Part shown: positions 54,128 through 61,935 of the stretch, one piece after another
Layout: each line of letters begins with the position of its first letter
Numbering within the stretch: the stretch's first letter is position 1
Source: Burkholderia gladioli
Lineage (GTDB): Bacteria > Pseudomonadota > Gammaproteobacteria > Burkholderiales > Burkholderiaceae
Assembly: GCF_000959725.1 (NCBI RefSeq)
Contig: NZ_CP009323.1
Coordinates: forward strand, 3,224,001 to 3,288,000
Length of the DNA: 64,000 nt
Reading direction: 5' to 3'
Notes under the pieces: generated by a model
What the model was told of the DNA's origin: nothing
The model's database searches: none
Seen by the model: only the letters and a program-made list of their open reading frames with translations
Program-made: the position numbers and the translations under genes

Positions 54128-54658
54128 GGACGGGGTGCCGGACGCGCGTCGCACGCCCGGCATGGCCGATTCGCGTTTTATACAAAATCCGTACAGGAAA
54201 ACGACAAATCGACACAGCAGGCGAGCGGCTTTATCGGCAGGCTCCCGATCCGGCCGCCGACGGTTTTCAAAACGCCGGCGCGCCCAGGCTCGCCGATTTC
54301 ACCTTTCCTCACCTCGACGAATTGACGATTGTCGAGCCCGGCTTGACGATTCGCGCTGAAACAAAATGGCGGATGCCCGCCCGGATGTCGCGCCGGGCAC
54401 GCGATCGCGGCCAGCGCGGTGAGGTAGAAAATCGGCCGAAATGCCTAAAATGCAGGCAGTATTCGAGACATCTTCAAAGAATCGAATCGAATCACCGGCT
54501 TTTTATCATCGATTATTTACGATCTGACAATTCTTAAACGACAGTCGCCCGGGTGCTCCTTATACTGCGCTGCAACGGCAGGCGTGCGCATTTTGTCGCG
54601 GGGCGGTATCGTATTTCGCCGCGACGCGAATGGGCATCGGCCGCACCAGGGAGAAATC
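54128..54658. promoter_or_regulatory. Long non-coding region with candidate promoter and direct repeats
   Basis: No gene is supported in these 531 bases, which are richer in A/T than the surroundings. TTGACGATT occurs at 54322-54330 and again at 54343-54351, exactly 21 bp apart, as in a tandem regulator site. ACGACA (54538-54543) and TATACT (54561-54566), 17 bp apart, form a plausible promoter about 90 nt before the next gene. Confidence 0.45.
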
Positions 54659-55168
54659 ATGTTCTTGAGGCCCGGAACGGTCCGGATACCGTTCGCTTCG
54701 CGCGGCAAGGCGCGCGAGCGCGCGCGGGCGATGCAGCGCGTCGAGCTCGACCCGGCGCGCGATCCTCACGCGCGCGCCGCGCTCGAAGCCTATGCGGATG
54801 CCTGCGCGGCCGACATGCCGTGGCTGGCCGAATGGCTGCGCGACACGCTCGGCACGCCGCAGGCGGAGCTCACGCGCTGCGCGCCGACCCTCGCGCGGGT
54901 GTTCGACCTGGCGCAGGCCTGGGCCGCCGAGCAGCCCGACTATGCGCGCACCGCATGGGAGCATGTGCGCGGGCAATTGCATGCCGCGCTCGCGCGGCAG
55001 GTGCAGGACGAGGCCGGCGACGATGCCGGTCGCGGCGACGGCCGGCAGGACGGCGGTCGCCGCGCGGCGGCGCAAACCGACGCCGGACCTGAATCGCGAG
55101 ACCCGCGGGATGCGGGCTCGTCTTCCGGCGGTGACAAGGCGCGGCGCCTGTCGCCCGGATCGATCTGA
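54659..55168 (+). CDS. Hypothetical protein with disordered C-terminus
   Basis: A 169-residue protein starting M-F-L-R-P-G-T-V-R-I-P-F after CAGGGAGAA. Residues 20-115 look helical (A-R-A-A-L-E-A-Y-A-D-A-C-A-A-D-M-P-W-L, then T-L-A-R-V-F-D-L-A-Q-A-W-A-A-E). The last 50 residues are rich in D, G, R and S and are probably unstructured. I do not recognise a family. A long upstream regulatory region suggests it is controlled. Confidence 0.6.
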   Translation: MFLRPGTVRIPFASRGKARERARAMQRVELDPARDPHARAALEAYADACAADMPWLAEWLRDTLGTPQAELTRCAPTLARVFDLAQAWAAEQPDYARTAWEHVRGQLHAALARQVQDEAGDDAGRGDGRQDGGRRAAAQTDAGPESRDPRDAGSSSGGDKARRLSPGSI

Positions 55169-55277
55169 AAGACGTTCGCCCGGCCGTTCGACGGTCGGGC
55201 GGCGGCGGTCGCGGCGGGTGCCGATGCCAGCCCCGCTCGCGGTCCCTTGGGTAGTAGGCGACCCGATTTTGAGAAAA

Positions 55278-55313
55278 GCGGCGCTCCGGACACAATAGCG
55301 TCCGGAGCGCCGC
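55278..55313. terminator. Perfect 14-bp hairpin downstream of the hypothetical gene
   Basis: GCGGCGCTCCGGAC and its exact complement flank an eight-base loop. T residues occur only in minus-strand orientation (four). It lies about 110 nt before the response-regulator ATG and may end upstream transcription or fold in the 5' leader. Confidence 0.5.
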
Positions 55314-55420
55314 CAGCGCGGCGATGCCTGCCGGCCCGAGGCCACGGGCCGGCACCGGGCACGCGCGATCGGGCGTGGAACGCGGGACGGCTTCCTGCCG
55401 TCGCCGCATTGCGGGGTGTT

Positions 55421-56125
55421 ATGAGAATTGCTGTATTGGACGACGACGAGGCGCAGACGGACTTCGTCAGCCAGACGCTGACGGCGGTTGGTCACACGTG
55501 TTATGCGTTCAGCGAAGGCAAGGTGCTCAAGAAGCGCCTGCAGCGCGAGACCTTCGACCTGCTGGTGCTCGACTGGAACGTGCCCGACCTGTCGGGCGAA
55601 GAGTTGATGAAGTGGGTGCGCGAGAACCAGACCGAACATCGCCTGCCGATCATCTTCATGACCAGCCGCGACGACGAGGCCGGCATCACCGAGATCCTCA
55701 ACGCGGGCGCCGACGACTACGTGGTCAAGCCGGTATCGGCGCCGATCCTGCGCGCGCGCATCGGCTCGCTGCTGCGCCGCGCCTATCCCGCCAACACCGA
55801 TTCGGTGATGCGTGAATTCGACAGCTACCGCTTCGACACCAACCTGAAGCAGGCCTTCGTCGGCGACCAGGCGGTCAGTCTCACGCAGAAGGAATTCGAT
55901 CTCGCGCTGCTGCTGTTCCAGCACGTCGACCAGCCGCTCTCTCGCGCGCACATCCTCGACCTGGTCTGGAAGCAGGCGACCGACATCCCCTCGCGGACCA
56001 TGGACACGCATATCTCGATGCTGCGCACCAAGCTCGCGCTGCGGCCCGAGAACGGCTACCGGCTCGCGCCGATCTACGGCTACGGCTATCGCCTCGAGCG
56101 GCTGCCGCAAGGGGCCGCCGAGTGA
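55421..56125 (+). CDS. OmpR-family response regulator
   Basis: A 234-residue regulator. The receiver has D7-D8-D9 and phospho-acceptor D51 in L-V-L-D-W-N-V-P-D, with F-M-T-S-R and V-K-P-V-S. The winged helix is T-Q-K-E-F-D-L-A-L-L-L-F, R-T-M-D-T-H-I-S-M-L-R-T-K-L and Y-G-Y-G-Y-R-L. It opens a three-gene operon whose last gene is a CHASE2 kinase, its probable partner. The stop overlaps the GTG of the next gene. Confidence 0.9.
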   Translation: MRIAVLDDDEAQTDFVSQTLTAVGHTCYAFSEGKVLKKRLQRETFDLLVLDWNVPDLSGEELMKWVRENQTEHRLPIIFMTSRDDEAGITEILNAGADDYVVKPVSAPILRARIGSLLRRAYPANTDSVMREFDSYRFDTNLKQAFVGDQAVSLTQKEFDLALLLFQHVDQPLSRAHILDLVWKQATDIPSRTMDTHISMLRTKLALRPENGYRLAPIYGYGYRLERLPQGAAE

Positions 56126-57537
56126 GCGCCGCGCCGGGTTACCCGCGCGGCCTGCGCCGCGCGATCGCGGCCGCCTGCCTGGCGCTCGCCGCCGGCGGTT
56201 GGGTCGGCACGGGCAGCGCCTGGGCGCAGGCCGCCTCGGCCCCCTCGCTGGCGAGCATGACGCGGCCCTCGTCGGAACGCGTCGCGGGCGGCATCGTCAC
56301 CTATGTGACGCGCGACGGCGACACGCTCTACGAGATTTCGCGGCAGTATCTGCAGGGCGCCGACGACTGGCGCCTGGTGGCGAAGATGAACGGCGTGCCG
56401 GCGCCCAAGCGCCTGCAGCGCGGCATCGAGATCCGCCTGCCGGCCGCGCGCCTGCGCAAGGAGCCGCTGACCGCGCGCGTGGTCGCCAGCCACGGCACGG
56501 TCGAGCGCGCCGGGCGCGATGCCGCGTTCGTGGCGCTCACGCCGAATGCCACGCTCGGCGAGGGCGATCGCCTGCGCACCGGCACCGACGGCTTCGTCAC
56601 GCTGGAGCTGGCCGACGGCACGCACCTGAGCCTGCCGCCGGGCAGCCAGATCGACGTGGCCGCGCTGCGCCGCACCGTGCTGACCGGCACCCTGGAGCGC
56701 GTGATCGACCTCAGGCGCGGCTCGGTCGACAGCGACGTGAGCCACATGAAGAAGCCGGACGACCGCTTCCAGATCCGCTCGCCCTCGGTGGTGGCCGGCG
56801 TGCGCGGCACCCGCTTTCGCGTCAACTACGATGCCGACGGGCAGGCGCTGACGCGCGTCGAGGTGCTGGACGGCACGGTCGGCGTCGCGCCGGGGCGTAG
56901 CCGCGCCGACGCGACCCTGGTGCAGGCCAACTTCGGCAGCGTGGCGGGCGCCGACGGGCAGGTGGGCGCGCCGGTGCCGTTGCTGGCGCCGCCGAGCCTG
57001 GTCAAGCCGGGCCGCGTGCAGGACGAGGCGCAGGTGAGCTTCGAGCTGGTGCCGCAGGAGGGCGCGCGCAGTTGGCACGTGGAACTCGCCAGCGATGCGG
57101 GCTTCCTCGACCTGATCCGCGAGACGCGAGTCGACACGCCGCGCGCGAGCTTCGATGCGCTGCCCGACGACAGCTATTTCGTGCGCATCGCCGCGATCGA
57201 CGCGAACGGCCTGGAAGGCCAGCCGCGCACCTACGGCTTCGAGCGCCGCCGCTTCGGCCTGCGCAGCGAGGCCGGGCCGGCCGCGGGCGGTTACGCGTTC
57301 CGCTGGATGCCGAGCGGCGCGCAGGGCGAGGCGGCCACCCATTACCGCTTCGTGCTGTCGGCCGCGCGCGACCTGTCGAACCCGATCGTCGACCAGCCGG
57401 GCCTGACCGACACGCGGCTGGTGCTCTCGCACCTGCCGCCCGGCGACTACTACTGGCGCGTGATCGCCGAGCAGTTCTCGAACGGCCGGTTCTACGACAA
57501 GGCTGGCGCCGTCAGCAGCTTCACGCTCGCGCGCTGA
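56122..57537 (+). CDS. Periplasmic LysM-FecR domain protein
   Basis: The protein has 471 residues. A signal peptide ends near A-W-A-Q-A. Residues 50-110 are a LysM peptidoglycan-binding motif (Y-V-T-R-D-G-D-T-L-Y-E-I-S-R-Q-Y). Residues 120-260 form a FecR domain (G-T-D-G-F-V-T-L-E-L-A-D-G-T-H, P-S-V-V-A-G-V-R-G-T-R-F-R-V). The C-terminal half has two fibronectin-like segments ending Y-Y-W-R-V-I-A-E. It starts at GTG overlapping the regulator's TGA. Together with the kinase it suggests cell-wall sensing: the LysM part would anchor it and the FecR part would pass the signal. Confidence 0.85.
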   Translation: MSAAPGYPRGLRRAIAAACLALAAGGWVGTGSAWAQAASAPSLASMTRPSSERVAGGIVTYVTRDGDTLYEISRQYLQGADDWRLVAKMNGVPAPKRLQRGIEIRLPAARLRKEPLTARVVASHGTVERAGRDAAFVALTPNATLGEGDRLRTGTDGFVTLELADGTHLSLPPGSQIDVAALRRTVLTGTLERVIDLRRGSVDSDVSHMKKPDDRFQIRSPSVVAGVRGTRFRVNYDADGQALTRVEVLDGTVGVAPGRSRADATLVQANFGSVAGADGQVGAPVPLLAPPSLVKPGRVQDEAQVSFELVPQEGARSWHVELASDAGFLDLIRETRVDTPRASFDALPDDSYFVRIAAIDANGLEGQPRTYGFERRRFGLRSEAGPAAGGYAFRWMPSGAQGEAATHYRFVLSAARDLSNPIVDQPGLTDTRLVLSHLPPGDYYWRVIAEQFSNGRFYDKAGAVSSFTLAR

Positions 57538-57546
57538 CGCCCGCCG

Positions 57547-60072
57547 ATGAAGCCTGAATCCGGCTCCCGGCGGCGCCGGCCACTCGGCCGGCGCTTCCTG
57601 GTCGAGTGGCTCGCGATCGGCTGCCTGGGCGTGGCGGCGATCTGCGCAGGCGTGTTCTGGCAGGCCACCGCGAGCGTCGATCGCCTGATCTACGACCATC
57701 TGCTCGGCGTGCGCCATCTCGCGCTCGATCCCGACATCGTGGTGGTGCAGATCGACAACGCCAGCGTCGACCGGCTCGGCCGCTGGCCCTGGCCGCGCAG
57801 CGTCCATGCGCGCCTGCTCGACGAGCTGGCGCGCGCGCGGCCGGCCGCGGTGGTCTACGACGTGCTGTTCATCGAAGCTTCCCCCGACGATGCCGAACTC
57901 GGCCAGGCGCTCGCCCGCGTGCCCGCCTGGCTGCCGGTGCTGCTGAGCCCCGAGGCCGCCGACGGCACGCGCGAGGTGAGCCCGCCCGTGCCCGAGCTGG
58001 CCGCGCGGCTGGCCGGCACTGGTCATATCAATTTCGAGGTCGATCCGGACGGCATCGTGCGCAGCGTGGCGCTTGCCGAGAGCGACGGCCGGCACGACTG
58101 GCCGCAACTGATGCTGTCGGTGGCGCGCGCGCTGGATGCGCCGGCGGGCGGGGCAGGGCAGGGCGCGCTCGACGCGGCTTCGGCGGCCTCGGCGGCATCG
58201 TCGATCGCCGCTTCGACCGCCTCGACCGCTTCGACTTCGGCCTCCACCGCCTCGACTTCCCCGGCCGCCGCAGCGCCGGCCGCCTTCGCCTCGGCGGTCG
58301 TGTCGCGCCTGGTGAAGGCGGCCTTGCCCGCGCCCGGGCGCTACCTGATCCCGTTCAGCCGCTCGACGCTCGACTACCCGGCCTATTCGCTGTCCGACGT
58401 GCTGGCCGGCAAGGTGCCCGAGGCGGCGCTGCGCGGCAAGATCGTGGTGGTCGGGGTGACCGCCGCGGGTCTCTACGATCGCTTCGCCACGCCGATCTCG
58501 GGCGACTTCGGCACCCTGCCGGGCGTCTACCTGCATGCCAGCGTGCTCGACATGCTGCTGACCGGCCGCGCCATCACGCTGGCCTCGCCGGGCTGGCTGC
58601 TGCTCGCCTCGCTGCCGGTGCTGGCCGCGCTGCTGACCGGCATCCTGCTGCTCTCGCCGCTGCGCGCGCTGCTGCTGGCGGCCTCGCTGACCGTGCTGGC
58701 GGTGGCCGGCAGCGCCGCGCTGCTGTTCGGCGGGCGCTGCTGGGGTTCGCCCGCGCCCGCCATCCTCGGCCTGATCGTGGTCTACCTGCTGTGGAACTGG
58801 CGGCGGCTGGAGATGACCATGACCTACCTGCGCGGCGAGCTCGAGCGGCTCGCCGCCGAGCCGCACCTGCTGCCCGAGGCGCCGCGCGATCCGGCCCAGC
58901 GCGCCGAGTTCGGCGGCGACGTGCTGGAGCGGCAGATGAACCTGATGGCGCAGGCCGCGCGCCGCGTGCAGGACATGAAGCGCTTCGTGTGGGACAGCCT
59001 GGACAGCATGCCCGAGCCGATCTTCGTGACCGACGTGAAGGGCACGGTGCTGATCGCCAACCACGCGGCCAAGCGCTATTGCGCGCGGGTCGGCGTCAAC
59101 GCGCCGGAGGGGCGCTCGCTGCAGGGGGCGCTCGGCGCGCTCGAATTCGTCAAGACGGTGGCGCATCCCGAGCGCGAGCCGGAGCTGCGCGCGGCCTGGC
59201 CGGCCGCGCTCGATCCGACCCGCGGCGAGGCGCCGGCGCTGCTGGTCAGCGGCCTGGAAGTGCGCGATGCCGACGGGCTCGACCATCTGCTACGCTACGC
59301 GCCGTGCACCAATGCCGAGGGCCGCGCGATCGGCTGGATCGCGGGCCTGGTCGACGTCACGGCGCTGCACGCGGCGGAGCGCCAGCGCGAGGAGGCGCTG
59401 CACCTGCTGTCGCACGACATGCGCTCGCCGCAGGCCTCGATCCTCGCGCTGGTGCAGATCGAGCGCCAGCGCGGCGATGCCTCGGCGCCGCAGCGCGAGC
59501 TGTTCGGCCGCATCGAGCGGCACGCGCAGCGCGCGCTGACGCTGGCCGACGAATTCGTCCAGCTCGCGCGCGCCGAATCGCAGACCTACCGGATCGACAC
59601 GGCCAGCTTCGCCGACCTGCTGATCGACGCCAGCGACGAGGTCTGGCCGCAGGCGCAGGCCAAGCGCATCCGCATCGACACGGCGCTCGGCGGCGAGCCC
59701 TACTGGATCGGCGCGGATCGCTCGCTGATGGCGCGCGCGCTGGTGAACCTGCTGAACAACGCGGTCAAGTACAGCCCGGCCGATACGCTGATCAGCTGTA
59801 GCTTCGCCACCGAGGAGGGGCCGCCGCGCGTGACCTGCACGATCCGCGACCAGGGTTACGGGATCGCGCCCGAGGACCAGGCGCATTTGTTCGAGCGGTT
59901 CCGGCGCTTCCATGCCAGCGAGCGCCCGGAGGTGAGCGGCACCGGGCTCGGCATGGTGTTCGTGAAGACCGTGGTGACGCGGCATGGCGGCAGCATCGCG
60001 GTGGACAGCGCGGTCGGCGCCGGCACCGCGATCTCGATCACGCTGCCGCGCCTGGACGAGCCCGCGGCCTGA
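57547..60072 (+). CDS. CHASE2-domain sensor histidine kinase
   Basis: An 841-residue membrane kinase. After one helix (residues 20-40) comes a periplasmic CHASE2 domain (D-P-D-I-V-V-V-Q-I-D-N-A-S-V-D-R-L-G-R-W-P-W-P-R) interrupted near 205-250 by an Ala/Ser/Thr-rich insert. Three further helices lie near 345-420. A PAS-like segment precedes the kinase: H623 in L-L-S-H-D-M-R-S-P, N-L-L-N-N-A-V-K-Y, R-D-Q-G-Y-G-I and G-T-G-L-G-M-V-F. It lies 9 nt after the FecR gene. The insert consists of short codon repeats and is probably a flexible loop. Confidence 0.9.
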   Translation: MKPESGSRRRRPLGRRFLVEWLAIGCLGVAAICAGVFWQATASVDRLIYDHLLGVRHLALDPDIVVVQIDNASVDRLGRWPWPRSVHARLLDELARARPAAVVYDVLFIEASPDDAELGQALARVPAWLPVLLSPEAADGTREVSPPVPELAARLAGTGHINFEVDPDGIVRSVALAESDGRHDWPQLMLSVARALDAPAGGAGQGALDAASAASAASSIAASTASTASTSASTASTSPAAAAPAAFASAVVSRLVKAALPAPGRYLIPFSRSTLDYPAYSLSDVLAGKVPEAALRGKIVVVGVTAAGLYDRFATPISGDFGTLPGVYLHASVLDMLLTGRAITLASPGWLLLASLPVLAALLTGILLLSPLRALLLAASLTVLAVAGSAALLFGGRCWGSPAPAILGLIVVYLLWNWRRLEMTMTYLRGELERLAAEPHLLPEAPRDPAQRAEFGGDVLERQMNLMAQAARRVQDMKRFVWDSLDSMPEPIFVTDVKGTVLIANHAAKRYCARVGVNAPEGRSLQGALGALEFVKTVAHPEREPELRAAWPAALDPTRGEAPALLVSGLEVRDADGLDHLLRYAPCTNAEGRAIGWIAGLVDVTALHAAERQREEALHLLSHDMRSPQASILALVQIERQRGDASAPQRELFGRIERHAQRALTLADEFVQLARAESQTYRIDTASFADLLIDASDEVWPQAQAKRIRIDTALGGEPYWIGADRSLMARALVNLLNNAVKYSPADTLISCSFATEEGPPRVTCTIRDQGYGIAPEDQAHLFERFRRFHASERPEVSGTGLGMVFVKTVVTRHGGSIAVDSAVGAGTAISITLPRLDEPAA

Positions 60073-60161
60073 GCGGGACCCTATCAATCGCAGGCTCGTG
60101 CGTCCGTGCCAGGCGCGCGGGACTGAATTCGCCGGACAACGGCATGCAGGGGAGAGTTCTC

Positions 60162-60818
60162 ATGAAGACGATCGGGACAGGGGCCGCCATCGCCCTCGCG
60201 CTGGCGCTGCTGGGCGGTTGCGCGGCGCCGACCACGGGCGTGAGTGTCGCGGGCCGGGCGGCCGGTTTCGGCGCGGATGCCCGGAACTACGCGTTCGCGC
60301 GCACCGAGTCGCAGGACGGCGACGGCCAGGACGACGACGCGACGCGGCAATACCGGCGCGTCGAATCGCTGGTGCGCGACGAGCTGGCCCGGCAGGGTTA
60401 TCACGAGCAGCCGGACGGCGCGCCCTACCGGCTGGCGATCGCCTATGCCACCCAGCCGGGCGCGCTCGCGCTCGGCGCGGGCGCCGCGTCGGGCGCGTCC
60501 GCCACGTCGGGCGCCGCGTCGCCGGGCGTGCGCGTGGACGGCTCCGCGCCGCTCGCCTTGCCGTTCGCGGGGCCGGTCTACCGGCACCTGCTGACGCTGC
60601 GTTTCGTCGACTCGCGCAACGGCGAGACGGCCTACCAGGTCACGGCATCCTCGCGCGACCGGCAGGCCGATCCGCTCGCGGCGATGCCGAACCTGGTGCG
60701 CAGCGCGCTGGCGAAGCTGCCTTACCAGGGCGGCACCGGCTGGCTGGTGCGGACCCGGCCGGATGCGGCGGGCGGCATGCCGGGGGTGGTATCGGTGAAA
60801 CCCGCCGAGCCGAAGTAG
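60162..60818 (+). CDS. DUF4136-like lipoprotein
   Basis: A 218-residue exported protein with lipobox L-A-L-L-G-G-C. It shows Y-A-F-A-R-T-E-S near the mature start, then R-R-V-E-S-L-V-R-D-E-L-A-R-Q-G-Y and R-L-A-I-A-Y-A-T, in keeping with the DUF4136 fold of outer-membrane lipoproteins. A Gly/Ala/Ser stretch near 105-125 interrupts the domain. GGGGAGAG precedes the ATG. Function unknown. A strong terminator follows. Confidence 0.75.
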   Translation: MKTIGTGAAIALALALLGGCAAPTTGVSVAGRAAGFGADARNYAFARTESQDGDGQDDDATRQYRRVESLVRDELARQGYHEQPDGAPYRLAIAYATQPGALALGAGAASGASATSGAASPGVRVDGSAPLALPFAGPVYRHLLTLRFVDSRNGETAYQVTASSRDRQADPLAAMPNLVRSALAKLPYQGGTGWLVRTRPDAAGGMPGVVSVKPAEPK

Positions 60819-60849
60819 CCAGCGAGCCGGGCCAATGCGCCGGCACAGC

Positions 60850-60878
60850 AAAAAGCGCCGCATGAAGCGGCGCTTTTT
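60850..60878. terminator. Bidirectional terminator between the lipoprotein gene and galU
   Basis: AAAAAGCGCCGC and GCGGCGCTTTTT pair perfectly over ATGAA, with T runs on both strands. Confidence 0.9.
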
Positions 60879-60921
60879 GGATTCCCGCCGGTGGAGCGGG
60901 CAGGGCGCGAGCCCCGATTGA

Positions 60922-61803
60922 TTACACCGACTGCGAGGTGCCGCGTTCGCGCAGATACTGCTCGAACTCGTCGCGCACTTCCGGGTGGCGCAGCGCGAAC
61001 TCGACGGTCGCCTTCAGGTAGCCGAGCTTGCTGCCGCAGTCGAAGCGCGTGCCTTCGTACTTGTAGGCCAGCACCTGTTCGTCGGCCAGCAGGGCCTGGA
61101 TCGCGTCGGTCAGCTGGATCTCGCCGCCGGCGCCGGGCTTGATCGCGCGCAGGTGCTCGAAGATGCGCGGCTTCAGGATGTAGCGGCCGACCACGCCGAG
61201 GTTCGAGGGCGCATCCTCGGGCGCCGGCTTCTCGACGATGCCCGAGAGCTTGACGATCGACTCCTCCCACTCCTTGCCGTCGACGATCCCGTAGGACTTG
61301 GTGTCCGAGGCGGGGATCTCCTCCACGCCGATGATCGAGCTGTGGTAGTGGTCGAAGGTATCGACCATCTGCTTCATGACGGGCGGCTGCCCGTCGAGCA
61401 GATCGTCGGCAAGGATCACGGCGAAGGGATTGTCGCCGACCAGCTTCTCGGCGCAGAGCACGGCGTGGCCGAGGCCGAGCGCCTCGGGCTGGCGCACGTA
61501 GAAGCAGTCGACATTGGCGGGCTTGATGCTGCGCACCAGCTCGAGCAGCTTCTCCTTGCCGCGTGCCTCGAGTTCGGCCTCGACTTCGTAGGACTTGTCG
61601 AAGTGATCCTCGATGGCGCGCTTGCTGCGCCCGGTGACGAAGATCATCTCGGTGATGCCGGCCGCGATCGCCTCCTCGACGGCATACTGGATCAAGGGCT
61701 TGTCGACGACGGGCAGCATTTCTTTCGGGCTTGCCTTCGTCGCCGGCAGGAAGCGGGTGCCGAGACCGGCAACCGGAAATACCGCCTTAGTGACTTTCAG
61801 CAT
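60922..61803 (-). CDS. galU: UTP--glucose-1-phosphate uridylyltransferase
   Basis: The enzyme has 293 residues. The nucleotide-binding start is [25 protein letters not shown], followed by [15 protein letters not shown] and [14 protein letters not shown], the GalU signatures. It makes UDP-glucose for cell-surface glycans. Length is normal. GGTCGATCACATG marks the start; the ribosome site is weak (AAAGGTCG). Confidence 0.95.
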   Translation of the reverse strand: MLKVTKAVFPVAGLGTRFLPATKASPKEMLPVVDKPLIQYAVEEAIAAGITEMIFVTGRSKRAIEDHFDKSYEVEAELEARGKEKLLELVRSIKPANVDCFYVRQPEALGLGHAVLCAEKLVGDNPFAVILADDLLDGQPPVMKQMVDTFDHYHSSIIGVEEIPASDTKSYGIVDGKEWEESIVKLSGIVEKPAPEDAPSNLGVVGRYILKPRIFEHLRAIKPGAGGEIQLTDAIQALLADEQVLAYKYEGTRFDCGSKLGYLKATVEFALRHPEVRDEFEQYLRERGTSQSV

Positions 61804-61935
61804 GTGATCGACCTTTCATCCTTGGATTGATTCATTCGTGCCGCCCATGGTGATTGGGCTGGCACGGTCCGTGCAAGCGAGCTTACCCTTTGTTACGCCG
61901 GCCATTGCGCCTGCAAATGGCCGGAAAACGTCCTC

